The position numbers and the translations under genes were made by a program. A stretch of DNA of 64,000 nt from Caulobacter segnis (GTDB lineage Bacteria; Pseudomonadota; Alphaproteobacteria; Caulobacterales; Caulobacteraceae), in NCBI RefSeq assembly GCF_003243465.1, contig NZ_QFQZ01000012.1:8815-72814 (forward strand), given 5' to 3'. The notes beneath the pieces were generated by a model. That model saw only the letters and a program-made list of their open reading frames with translations. It made no database searches and had not been told where the DNA came from. Shown here in pieces: positions 8,659-15,466 of this stretch; the first letter of the stretch is position 1, and each line of letters opens with the position of its first letter.

Positions 8659-8774
8659 CTTCGCTACCACCCTAGCGGAGTCCCTCGCTCCGCCCGTCCT
8701 AGACCCCTCCCAGAGTCACCACGGGCCATCCTGAGATCCACCTGACCCAACCTGCCCCCTCCTCGCGGGAGATC

Positions 8775-10484
8775 ATGCAGGCCGACTTCCTCAAGTTCCT
8801 CTGGTACGTCTGGACGCGCGTTCTGTCGCTCCCGGTCCCCACCAGGGTCCAACTTGACGTCGGCCGCTTCCTCGCGACCGGCCCCCGACGCCGCTTCATC
8901 CAAGCGTTCCGGGGTGTCGGCAAATCCTTCCTGACATGCGCCTACGTCGTCTGGCGGCTCTGGAAGGACCCCAACCTCAAGGTCGTCATCGTCTCGGCCA
9001 ACGAGACGCTCGCCAACGAGTGCGCGACCCTCATCAAGCAGATCATCGACCACGATGCCGGCGACGGCCTGTGGGACGAGCTGCGCCCGAAGCCTGGGCA
9101 GCGCACGTCCACCTTGGCCTTCGACGTCGGCCCCGCGGTTCCCGACAAGTCCCCTTCCGTGAAGGTCGTGGGCATCTTCGGCCAGCTCACCGGCTCGCGC
9201 GCCGACATCGTGATCTCCGACGACGTCGAGGTCCCGAAGAACGCCGAGACCGAAGGCATGCGGGAGAAGCTCGAAGCCCGCACGAAGGAATACGCGGCTA
9301 TCCTGAAGCCGGACGGCGAGATCATCTACCTGGGCACCCCGCAGACCCAGGAGTCCATCTACCGCAAGCTCGCGGAGAAGGGCTACGCCATTCGCATCTG
9401 GCCGGCGCGCTACCCCACCCCGGCCCGCCTCGCGTCCTACCACGGTCACCTCGCCCCCCTCCTGGCGGCCGAGCTGGAGAAGGACCCGACCCTTGGCACC
9501 CCTCGTGGCACCCAGTGCGGCGGACGCCCTACGGACACCCAGCGCTTCACTGAGCTGGATCTGTTGGAGCGGGAGACCGAGTACGGCCCAGCAGGCTTCC
9601 TGCTGCAGTTCCAGCTCGACACCTCGCTGTCGGACGGGGACAAGTACCCGCTCAAGACCCGCGACCTCATCGTCACCGCGGTCAACCCGAAGATCGCCCC
9701 TGTCCGCATCGCGTGGGCCTCGAACCCCGAGCTGGTCCTCAAGGACTTCGCCAACGTGGGCTTTGACGGGGACCGGCTATTCCGACCCATGTATGTCTCG
9801 CCGGAGTTCACGGACTTCACCGGCAGCGTCATGCACATCGACCCCTCGGGCCGAGGCAAGGACGAGACCGGCTACGTCGTGACCAAGTTCCTGAACGGCA
9901 TGATCTACGTCCGGCGCTGGGGCGGCTTCCAAGACGGCTTTGCCGACGAGACACTCGCCGCCCTGGCGACCATTGCTGCGGAGGAAGAGGTCAACCTCAT
10001 CATCGCCGAAGACAACTTCGGGGACGGCATGTTCCGCCGGCTGTTCGAGCCTGTGCTCGCCCGTAAGCGCCCCTGCGCCCTGGAGGGCATCAAGAGCAGC
10101 GGCCAGAAGGAAGTGCGGATGCTCTCGGCCATCGAGCCGGTCCTGCGCCAGCATCGCCTCGTCATCGACGAGGACGTGATCCGTAAGGACCTGGCACACC
10201 CGGACCCGGTCAAGCGGGGACTGTACCAGCTCACCCACCTGACCTCCCAACGCGGGGCGCTCAAGCACGACGACAGGCTCGACGTGCTGGCCCTCGCCCT
10301 CGCCTATTGGGCCGACCGCCTCAACGCGGACGTCCTCAAGGCCGAGGAGGACTACCGCCGCAAGGCAGACGCTGCGTTCGAAAGGGAGTTCTTCGCCGGC
10401 ACCTTCCTCGGACAGACCCTGAGCAATCCTCGGGGTGGCCTGAAGCGAGGCATTGGGCGGGACCTGAGGAGATCCAGAAGGTGA
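8775..10484 (+). CDS. Terminase large subunit, T7 gp19-like
   Basis: The 569-aa product (T7 gp19 is 586 aa) powers DNA packaging and cuts concatemers. The N-terminal ATPase shows a Walker A-like loop FRGVGKSF (about residues 38-45), a Walker B region ADIVISDDVE, and a coupling motif around IIYLGTPQTQES. The C-terminal RNase H-like nuclease has acidic clusters in HIDPSGRGKDETGY, LIIAEDNFGDGMF and KHDDRLDVLALALAYW. The ATG is preceded by gcgggag. As in T7, it is the last recognisable late gene, and a poorly coding region follows. Confidence 0.93.
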   Translation: MQADFLKFLWYVWTRVLSLPVPTRVQLDVGRFLATGPRRRFIQAFRGVGKSFLTCAYVVWRLWKDPNLKVVIVSANETLANECATLIKQIIDHDAGDGLWDELRPKPGQRTSTLAFDVGPAVPDKSPSVKVVGIFGQLTGSRADIVISDDVEVPKNAETEGMREKLEARTKEYAAILKPDGEIIYLGTPQTQESIYRKLAEKGYAIRIWPARYPTPARLASYHGHLAPLLAAELEKDPTLGTPRGTQCGGRPTDTQRFTELDLLERETEYGPAGFLLQFQLDTSLSDGDKYPLKTRDLIVTAVNPKIAPVRIAWASNPELVLKDFANVGFDGDRLFRPMYVSPEFTDFTGSVMHIDPSGRGKDETGYVVTKFLNGMIYVRRWGGFQDGFADETLAALATIAAEEEVNLIIAEDNFGDGMFRRLFEPVLARKRPCALEGIKSSGQKEVRMLSAIEPVLRQHRLVIDEDVIRKDLAHPDPVKRGLYQLTHLTSQRGALKHDDRLDVLALALAYWADRLNADVLKAEEDYRRKADAAFEREFFAGTFLGQTLSNPRGGLKRGIGRDLRRSRR

Positions 10485-10501
10485 CCTGAGGTAGCTTCGA
10501 G

Positions 10502-10579
10502 ATAGGTCTTAGATTACTACCTACCTATTACCTGTCTAATAGGTCTCTAAGATAGACTTAGAGATATACGTAGACAGGT
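10502..10579. repeat. AT-rich cluster of overlapping perfect inverted repeats
   Basis: Right after the terminase gene, about 80 bp are AT-rich in an otherwise very GC-rich phage and hold several overlapping perfect palindromes. ACCTATTA (10,523-10,530) pairs with TAATAGGT (10,537-10,544). TCTCTAAG (10,544-10,551) pairs with CTTAGAGA (10,557-10,564). ACCTGTCTA (10,530-10,538) pairs with TAGACAGGT (10,571-10,579). The stems compete, so two folds are possible: two adjacent hairpins, or one long outer stem. This could be a processing or attenuation structure, a replication or end-maturation site, or a protein-binding array. Confidence 0.75.
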
Positions 10580-10596
10580 GGTCTCCTGTTTCAAGA

Positions 10597-10622
10597 CCCC
10601 CTCGGTGAATAATCACCGGGGG
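10597..10622 (+). terminator. Hairpin after late operon, possible terminator
   Basis: A strong stem (CGGTGA at 10,603-10,608 with TCACCG at 10,613-10,618, loop ATAA) is extended by CCCC/GGGG around a one-base bulge. It follows the terminase gene and the palindrome cluster. There is no long U tract (tggtccctctcct follows), so it may be a phage-RNA-polymerase type terminator or an RNase III-type processing hairpin. Confidence 0.5.
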
Positions 10623-11090
10623 TGGTCCCTCTCCTGTCCCTCCCCTCGTGGGTCAGCCACGGGTAATCTTCATGATGGCCTGTCGTGACTCCTGGGGCGG
10701 GCCTGGAGGGCAGGAACAGGGTCGGCCGCTACCATCCCAGCCGAAGAGGCTTTAGGGGGCTCCAGGGTGTCCTGAAGGAGTCCCGATGGTTTTGGGGTCA
10801 GATACGCGAAGGGCCAGGTTTACGCGCGCCCGTGTGCAGTTCCCCCCGTAGGGGGTACCTTGGGGCAAGCCAGGGGCCACCCCGGCCGCCTAGAAGCCCG
10901 GCCGCGCGTGCTATTGGCACAGTGGTGAGGCACACTGATGCGTGAAAGCCTTACGCCATATGGGTTTTGTTGGCACTACAGGGGCCACTGGGAGGGCCGC
11001 GAGCCTATCTCAGGGCCACCGCGAGCCGCCTAGCGGCCTCCGACGCTTTCCGCGTTCGCTTTCTTGGCCCCCTGCTTTTTTCGTCCCGGC
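10623..11090. other. Gene-poor junction, likely joined ends of the linear phage genome
   Basis: I find no convincing gene here; frames are short, Arg/Gly/Pro-rich and lack ribosome sites. In T7 relatives this place, between the large terminase and the first early gene, corresponds to the two ends of virion DNA, which are joined in the circular integrated form. I cannot identify a cos site or terminal repeat by eye. CcGGccgcctagaag/cccggccg-type short inverted repeats occur at about 10,883-10,905. Confidence 0.45.
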
Positions 11091-11339
11091 CTAGTGTCCA
11101 CCCTGAGACGGCCAGAACCTACCCGCGAGCGGTAGCCCAATGAGCACCGCAAGTGACCCGGTGACGTACCGGGGGACGTCGCCTAGCCCGCCTCCGGTCA
11201 CCCATTGCCCGACCGTGTGCCCGACACCGACCACGGCTAGGGCCGCGAGGTATGAGCCCGCCGCGATCACCGCGAGGGAGAACGTGACGGCCAAGCCGCG
11301 CCCATAAGCCCCTACAGGTTCCCGCCATTGCATCGCCAC
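11091..11339 (-). CDS. Small membrane protein, only reverse-strand gene of the prophage
   Basis: The frame encodes 82 aa with two to three hydrophobic stretches (AVTFSLAVIAAGSYLAALAV, and GSLAVLIGLPLAG). The start is GTG at 11,339, or ATG at 11,333; a GGAGG lies 4 bases before the GTG, which supports it as a real gene. It is the only credible minus-strand frame in the prophage and lies in the junction between late and early arms. This would suit a gene expressed in the lysogen, such as a superinfection-exclusion membrane protein. No family is recognised and chance cannot be excluded. Confidence 0.42.
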   Translation of the reverse strand: MAMQWREPVGAYGRGLAVTFSLAVIAAGSYLAALAVVGVGHTVGQWVTGGGLGDVPRYVTGSLAVLIGLPLAGRFWPSQGGH

Positions 11340-11808
11340 GCCCTCCGCGCCCTCGTCGTCGAGCTACGCCTAGCAGGGGCCTGGAGGGGCCGCCAAGGGG
11401 CGAAACGCTCTGCCCGGCTACCCACGTCTAACGCCGCGCGTTCGCGCGTAGAGGGGGCCTCGAAGGGACTTCTAGCCGCGGCTGAAAATTCGCTAAGAAA
11501 ACCAAGGGGATATAAAAAAGTTGCTGGCCAGCATCATTTTTCGTTTGCCAACTCAGAACGGAAGCCGCTATCAGTTGGCCATCGAGACGGGGCGGCCGAC
11601 ACGGCCACCGGATCGAAGCGGCAAGGAACCCGCCAAGCATAAGGGTTCCCTCCGGCTAGTAGTCGGCGACCACGGCGCAAGGCCAGGGCGGGGACATAGG
11701 ACCCCGTCATTGCCACCCGCCCTGAGGTCGCAGGCTGGTCTCAGCGGGGTGATGTGTCGGGGGCTGTAACCGCCTCCCTGACGATGGCCTAAGGAGGGCC
11801 GAAACACG
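11340..11808. promoter_or_regulatory. Probable early control region with A/T-rich tract and palindromes
   Basis: No gene is supported here. The stretch 11,484-11,545 is A/T-rich (ggggatataaaaaag) and adjoins the perfect 12-bp palindrome TGCTGGCCAGCA (11,522-11,533). It is followed by GCCAACT (11,547-11,553) facing AGTTGGC (11,573-11,579). This is upstream of the whole small-gene run, so it is the best place in the window for early promoters and operators. I do not see a convincing -35/-10 pair. Confidence 0.5.
11548..11562 (+). repeat. CCAACT motif copy 2, with inverted partner
   Basis: CCAACTCAGAACGGA lies in the putative early control region. Its first seven bases (GCCAACT from 11,547) have a perfect inverted partner AGTTGGC at 11,573-11,579, giving an operator-like pair spaced 19 bp apart. 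Confidence 0.7.
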
Positions 11809-11994
11809 TTGCGCGTCTACCAAGTATTCGACTGCACCCGGCCTCACGGCGTGGCGTGCGTCGTCCGCCACCGTTGGGCCGCTAGGGCCTGGACTTGGGT
11901 GCTCTCCAAGGTCACCGGGCGCTGTCATGACTACGACCGGGCGGTTCTCAGACCGATGCCGCAAGCCGCCCAGATAATACGCCGGGCCGCTTAG
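11809..11994 (+). CDS. First early-type small phage protein (61 aa)
   Basis: The start is TTG, after a very strong ribosome site (taaggagg). That site is placed in the loop of a short GGCC-stem leader (GGCCTAAGGAGGGCC); almost the same leader precedes the gene at 12,095. The product is basic and Trp/Arg-rich (YQVFDCTRPHGVACVVRHRW, then AARAWTWVLSKVTG) with three Cys. Early T7-like genes of this size often inhibit host enzymes, but no family is recognised. Confidence 0.55.
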   Translation: MRVYQVFDCTRPHGVACVVRHRWAARAWTWVLSKVTGRCHDYDRAVLRPMPQAAQIIRRAA

Positions 11995-12003
11995 GCCCGA
12001 TAC

Positions 12004-12038
12004 CCAACTGAAAGCGGCCTCCGCGTTAAAGCGGGGGC
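12004..12038 (+). repeat. CCAACT motif copy 3 with GC hairpin
   Basis: CCAACTGAAAGCGGC leads into a hairpin GCCTCCGC / GCGGGGGC with loop GTTAAA. The whole 35-bp unit is nearly identical to copies at 12,509 and 13,356. It starts 9 bases after the stop of the first early gene. Confidence 0.8.
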
Positions 12039-12094
12039 TGGCGTCCGGCGCTGATCCTGCGTCGCTGATGATGGCCTAGGAGGGCCGAAACGCC

Positions 12095-12316
12095 GTGAAA
12101 CTGCAGCCGACCGATGCGGTGTTGAACGCCGCCGTCGATTGGGGCCACGCCAAGCTCCGCGAGGAAAGGGTCTGGGAGGCTTTGAAGGCCGCGACCTACC
12201 CGCCGGAGATTGACGCGCTCCGCGAGGAACACCGGGTTGCCCGTGAAGCCCTCGCCAAGGCCTGGAAGGCTTTCGACGACGCGCACACCGCGTGGGACCT
12301 GGAGGCGAGACAATGA
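12095..12316 (+). CDS. Small helical early phage protein (73 aa)
   Basis: The GTG start follows the leader GGCCTAGGAGGGCC, in which the ribosome site sits in the loop of a 4-bp stem, as in the 11,809 gene. The protein is charged and helical (LREERVWEALKAA, IDALREEHRVAREALAKAWKA), consistent with a short antiparallel coiled coil. The stop overlaps the next ATG. No function can be assigned. Confidence 0.6.
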   Translation: MKLQPTDAVLNAAVDWGHAKLREERVWEALKAATYPPEIDALREEHRVAREALAKAWKAFDDAHTAWDLEARQ

Positions 12317-12516
12317 CGCTCGCCCAAAAGATCGCCGCCGAGCGCTCGAAGCGCGCGGAACTAGCGGAGCGCTTCGCCGAGGCGCACGGCAAGGAAAGCG
12401 TGGTCGGCAGGAACCTGCTGGAAGAGGCCGCGCACTACTGGGCCGCCGCCGACGCTGCGCGGCAGGGCGACCTAACGCCCCGCCCTTGGGTTCCTCGCGC
12501 CCAGATATCCAACTGA
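12313..12516 (+). CDS. Small early phage protein (67 aa)
   Basis: The ATG at 12,313 overlaps the upstream stop by 4 bases and has ggaggcgaga before it. It is preferred to an upstream in-frame ATG. The product is helical and charged (KIAAERSKRAELAERFAEAH) with a Pro-rich end (RPWVPRAQISN). Its stop codon lies inside motif copy 4. It is probably translated together with the previous gene. Confidence 0.58.
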   Translation: MTLAQKIAAERSKRAELAERFAEAHGKESVVGRNLLEEAAHYWAAADAARQGDLTPRPWVPRAQISN

Positions 12517-12543
12517 AAGCGGCCTCCGCCTTAGGGCGGGGGC
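12509..12543 (+). repeat. CCAACT motif copy 4 with GC hairpin
   Basis: CCAACTGAAAGCGGC overlaps the stop of the upstream gene and is followed by the hairpin GCCTCCGCC / GGCGGGGGC with loop TTAG. Compared with copies 3 and 6 the loop differs, but the stem is kept and lengthened by a compensating pair. This points to selection on structure. Confidence 0.8.
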
Positions 12544-12586
12544 TTCTCGTCAAGCCCGTGGTCCGCCGCGAGGCTTCACCGGAAGC

Positions 12587-12601
12587 CCAACTCAGAGAGG
12601 A
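12587..12601 (+). repeat. CCAACT motif copy 5, includes ribosome site
   Basis: CCAACTCAGAGAGGA ends 4 bases before the ATG of the Cys-cluster gene, so the 3' half of the motif (AGAGAGGA) doubles as its ribosome-binding site. Confidence 0.75.
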
Positions 12602-12605
12602 GAAC

Positions 12606-13352
12606 ATGACAGGCCTTACCGGCGCGATCCTGTATCGCGGGCCGTCCGAGCTGGACGGAAAACCAATCGTCGTCATCGCGACTGGCCTAGGCCGGTCCAG
12701 CCGGAACGAAAAGACCGGCGACATGGTCCAGACTTGGATCATGAGGGACGACGTCGACCCTTGGGACGCCGTGAAGTCCGGCCAGGACGCCAGTGTCTGC
12801 GGCGACTGCCCGCACCGGGGCACGTCGTGTTACGTCAAGGTTTTCCAAGCGCCCAAGAGCGTGTGGAAGGCCGCGCAACGCGGGGCATACCCCCTCGTTT
12901 CCGATGCCGCCGCCCTGACCGCTCTGGGCCGTGGTCGCGCCGTCCGTCTGGGCTCCTATGGAGATCCGGCCGCCGTCCCCGCGCACATCTGGGGCGCTCT
13001 GGTCGCCGAGGCGTCCGCCTGGACCGGCTACACCCATCAGTGGCGCACCGCGAGCCACCTTCAGCCCCTCGTCATGGCGTCCGTGGATACGCCGGAAGAG
13101 AAGGCCGCCGCCGACCGTGAGGGGTGGCGCACGTTCCGGGTCCGCCTCGCTGGCGAACCTGTGGACGCCCGCCGAGAGTTCATATGCCCCGCCTCGAAAG
13201 AGGCCGGTTACCGGACGGACTGCGCGTCCTGCCGGGCGTGCATGGGGACCTCGGCCAAGGCCAAGGCGTCGCCCGTCATTATCGCCCATGGGGCCACCGC
13301 CCGCCGCTTTGCGCTCTATCGCAACGGCGAAGCTATGCCTGCTGCGGCCTAA
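12606..13352 (+). CDS. Phage Cys-cluster protein, GP88/DUF7227-like
   Basis: This 248-aa protein is the largest early-region gene. It has two Cys clusters, C65-x2-C68-x6-C75 (CGDCPHRGTSCYVK) and C194...C206-x2-C209-x2-C212 (TDCASCRACMG), separated by a RLGSYGDPAAVP segment. This arrangement resembles phage GP88-like proteins, which look like degenerate relatives of radical-SAM or Fe-S proteins; I infer that metal or Fe-S binding is likely but cannot name a reaction. The start at 12,606 is set by motif copy 5, which supplies the ribosome site. It stands alone between two motif/hairpin units, so it is probably its own transcription unit. Confidence 0.6.
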   Translation: MTGLTGAILYRGPSELDGKPIVVIATGLGRSSRNEKTGDMVQTWIMRDDVDPWDAVKSGQDASVCGDCPHRGTSCYVKVFQAPKSVWKAAQRGAYPLVSDAAALTALGRGRAVRLGSYGDPAAVPAHIWGALVAEASAWTGYTHQWRTASHLQPLVMASVDTPEEKAAADREGWRTFRVRLAGEPVDARREFICPASKEAGYRTDCASCRACMGTSAKAKASPVIIAHGATARRFALYRNGEAMPAAA

Positions 13353-13355
13353 TCC

Positions 13356-13390
13356 CCAACTCAAAGCGGCCTCCGCGTTAAAGCGGGGGC
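13356..13390 (+). repeat. CCAACT motif copy 6 with GC hairpin
   Basis: CCAACTCAAAGCGGC is followed by GCCTCCGC / GCGGGGGC (loop GTTAAA), matching copy 3 except at two positions. A second hairpin, CCCTTGG / CCAAGGG at about 13,403-13,421, follows before the next gene. Confidence 0.8.
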
Positions 13391-13441
13391 CTCCTGTCCA
13401 AGCCCTTGGGTTGGCCAAGGGTTTCGCTTGGAGGCCCTTCC

Positions 13442-13723
13442 ATGTCCCAGACCATCGACCTGACGCCTACGTGGCGCGCGGTCCTGCCCATCATCGCCAC
13501 GGCGCTGACCGAAGGCACGCCCGAGGGGGCCAAGCTGGCCCGCGAGGAGCTGCGCCGTATGGCGGAGGCCGCCGACCAGTGGAACGCGAGGATGACCCTC
13601 GTGAGCCGCTACAACGCAGCCTTGAACGAGCAGGAGATCGCCCCGAACGGCGACGACTACAACGCCCTGCTGGAAATGCTCGAAGGCGGTGCGTATCGCG
13701 CCCCTGTCGCGGAGGGCCGCTGA
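13442..13723 (+). CDS. Small early phage protein (93 aa)
   Basis: The ATG at 13,442 follows ttggagg, which decides the start. The protein is helical with an early Trp (TPTWRAVLPIIATALTEGTP) and a charged middle (KLAREELRRMAEAADQWNAR). The stop overlaps the next start (TGATG). No family is recognised. It opens a run of six tightly packed genes extending to 14,856. Confidence 0.58.
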   Translation: MSQTIDLTPTWRAVLPIIATALTEGTPEGAKLAREELRRMAEAADQWNARMTLVSRYNAALNEQEIAPNGDDYNALLEMLEGGAYRAPVAEGR

Positions 13724-14019
13724 TGCCCATCTTCCGCGTCAACATCGACCGCGAGGTCACCAACTGGGACCGCTTCGTGCGGTACGTCGAGGCCGACACC
13801 GCCGAAGAGGCGGAGCGCCTGGGCGCGCAGCTCGCCACGGCGGCCGACGACACCGCCCCGGACGACGCCGGGCCGGGCAACTTCGACGACGAGCTGGGCG
13901 ACTGGCACGTCAACAGCGTCGAGCCCGTCGACTTCGACGCCTCCGAGATTGACGTCGTCATGTCCGCCGATGACGTCGCCGCGACCGTCGCCGCGTCCAG
14001 CTACGGGGACGCCCTGTGA
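13723..14019 (+). CDS. Acidic small early phage protein (98 aa)
   Basis: The start overlaps the previous stop by one base. The N-terminus is a short alpha/beta fold (PIFRVNIDREVTNWDRFVRY) and the rest is highly acidic (many Asp/Glu from residue 40 on). Strongly acidic small phage proteins often mimic DNA or bind basic host proteins, so a DNA-mimic inhibitor is one possibility; the sequence alone does not prove it. The next gene overlaps by 4 bases. Confidence 0.58.
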   Translation: MPIFRVNIDREVTNWDRFVRYVEADTAEEAERLGAQLATAADDTAPDDAGPGNFDDELGDWHVNSVEPVDFDASEIDVVMSADDVAATVAASSYGDAL

Positions 14020-14228
14020 CCGCCTCGGGCCTGCTCCAAGCCATCTTCGGGCCGCCTAAGCGCCGCCCGACGCAGGACCAGCGTGACGCTCACGAGGCCC
14101 TGGTGAACGCGCTCTGCATGGCGGCGATGGCCCGCCAGGAGCGGCGCTATGCCACCGCCCGCGCCTACCTGGGTATCGCTCACCGATGCCACGTCTTCCT
14201 CGTGGAGACCGTCGATGTCTGGCCGTGA
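14016..14228 (+). CDS. Small early phage protein (70 aa)
   Basis: The GTG start overlaps the upstream TGA. The protein contains a basic N-terminus (FGPPKRRPTQDQRDAHEALV) and an Ala/Arg helix. The 3' end overlaps the next frame by 14 bases. Function is unknown. Confidence 0.5.
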   Translation: MTASGLLQAIFGPPKRRPTQDQRDAHEALVNALCMAAMARQERRYATARAYLGIAHRCHVFLVETVDVWP

Positions 14229-14370
14229 GTGCGTCACCGGGCTGTGCCTGACGCCCGCCTTGACCCTTCTGGCCCGCCTTCGAGAGATCGAGAGCGGGCT
14301 CGATGACCGCCGCTTGGCCGACGAGTGCGACGCCGAGCTAATCCAAACCCACCGTGATGAGGATGCCTGA
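14215..14370 (+). CDS. Small early phage protein (51 aa)
   Basis: The ATG at 14,215 follows gtggagacc. The product (MSGRECVTGLCLTPALTLLA, then a charged helix) has two Cys and an acidic end. The stop overlaps the next ATG by one base. Support is only packing and a ribosome site. Confidence 0.45.
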   Translation: MSGRECVTGLCLTPALTLLARLREIESGLDDRRLADECDAELIQTHRDEDA

Positions 14371-14600
14371 TGAACCTCGCCAAGACAGTGTCCGCCCTGA
14401 TCCTGCAAGCCCGCGTCATGCCTGACGCCAAGCGCGCCGCCTCCCTACTGGAGCAGCGAGCCAGGCTGTTTGAGGGGACGCCGGTCAGGCGTTGGCCTCA
14501 AGGCGTCACCGCTGTGGACGTCAACCTCGCCGTCTCGGACCTGTTCCGCGCCGCGCGGGATCTCCGCGAAGAGGCGGGCCTGCGCCCGCTCGCAGCTTAG
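14370..14600 (+). CDS. Small early phage protein (76 aa)
   Basis: The start overlaps the previous TGA by one base, with gatgagg upstream. It is a helical protein (TVSALILQARVMPDAKRAAS; VDVNLAVSDLFRAARDLRE) without Cys or membrane segments. No family is recognised; translational coupling to its neighbours is likely. Confidence 0.52.
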   Translation: MNLAKTVSALILQARVMPDAKRAASLLEQRARLFEGTPVRRWPQGVTAVDVNLAVSDLFRAARDLREEAGLRPLAA

Positions 14601-14610
14601 GAGGCCGCAG

Positions 14611-14856
14611 ATGAGCGACCCTTATGTCTGGCGCGACCCTGTCGCTGATACGACGCGGCTGGACCAAGTGCGCGAAGCCTTGGACTGGCGCATCGAGCGC
14701 TTCGAACAGGAGGCCAAGGGGGCCGAGCGGGAGAGAGCGAGGGCGCTTCGCCGGTCCTACGGCCTCATGACGTCCGCCGCCATGTCGTGGGGTGAGGCTC
14801 ACGCCTCGGCCCGACGCATCGCTGCGATCCTGCGCCACCTTCGTCAGCTCACGTAA
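14611..14856 (+). CDS. Small early phage protein (81 aa)
   Basis: The ATG follows taggagg 8 bases upstream, which fixes the start over an in-frame upstream ATG. The product is a charged helical protein (RIERFEQEAKGAERERARAL; HASARRIAAILRHLRQL). It closes the run beginning at 13,442 and is followed by motif copy 7. Function is unknown. Confidence 0.57.
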   Translation: MSDPYVWRDPVADTTRLDQVREALDWRIERFEQEAKGAERERARALRRSYGLMTSAAMSWGEAHASARRIAAILRHLRQLT

Positions 14857-14863
14857 CCAACAC

Positions 14864-14888
14864 CCAACTCAGAGAGGACTCCAACTCA
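14864..14888 (+). repeat. CCAACT motif copies 7a and 7b
   Basis: CCAACTCAGAGAGGA (from 14,864) is followed by a second CCAACTCA (14,881-14,888) that abuts the ATG of the next gene. This is the only place where two copies lie in tandem. Confidence 0.75.
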
Positions 14889-15293
14889 ATGCAAACCCTG
14901 ACCCGGAACGGGACCGATGGCCGCGTCTACGGCGGCGACTGCGACCTGATCCACATCGCGGACGGCAAGCGCACCGCTGCCGGCATGCTGGCCGCCAACT
15001 TCATTGAGGGACAGATGCGCGAGAACGCTGAGCGATCCGGCGCGCGATCCCCTCGGGAGGCGGAGACGCAGCTCCTGTGCCCTGGCTGCTACATGATCGT
15101 CCTCGTCAACGCCGCCGCTGAGCTGGCCGCGCGCAACCGCCAGCCGCTGAGCGAGCTGGGCAGGACGATGGCCGCCGCCTTCACCAAGCTGGCCGACTGC
15201 GAGACCAGCCTCGAAGCCTGCATCGAAGAGATCCAGATCATCCTCGACGGCGACGACGTCGCTGTCTGCAGCCTGCTGGAGGACGGCGAATGA
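14889..15293 (+). CDS. Early phage protein with CxxC (134 aa)
   Basis: The start lies immediately after the tandem motif. The protein contains CPGCYM near residue 61, which may bind zinc with outlying Cys residues (two more Cys at ETSLEAC and DDVAVCSL). It is otherwise an Ala/Glu-rich helical protein. The stop overlaps the next ATG by 4 bases. I do not recognise the family. Confidence 0.55.
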   Translation: MQTLTRNGTDGRVYGGDCDLIHIADGKRTAAGMLAANFIEGQMRENAERSGARSPREAETQLLCPGCYMIVLVNAAAELAARNRQPLSELGRTMAAAFTKLADCETSLEACIEEIQIILDGDDVAVCSLLEDGE

Positions 15294-15466
15294 GCGTGCT
15301 CTCCTATATCCCTGTCGGCCTCGCTGCCGAGGCCCTGCGCCTGCACTGGGAGGCCTACCTCCTGTCTCTCGGCTACGAGCTGGTCGAGGCCCAGGTGGAC
15401 TGCATCACGGTGGTCTCGCCGTGCGGCTCGGTGGTCTGCTACCGCCCGCTGGGGGTGGCCCGATGA
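15290..15466 (+). CDS. Small phage protein (58 aa)
   Basis: The start is coupled to the previous gene (ATGA overlap) and the stop is coupled to the DoxX-like gene (overlap 15,463-15,466). The protein (MSVLSYIPVGLAAEALRLHW, ending VVCYRPLGVAR) is short and mixed alpha/beta, without a clear membrane segment. It is supported by 4-base overlaps on both sides. Confidence 0.5.
   Translation: MSVLSYIPVGLAAEALRLHWEAYLLSLGYELVEAQVDCITVVSPCGSVVCYRPLGVAR

Noticed and set aside
12210..12605. N-terminal extension of the Cys-cluster gene
   Set aside because: It overlaps two better-supported small genes, and motif copy 5 gives a ribosome site just before ATG 12,606.
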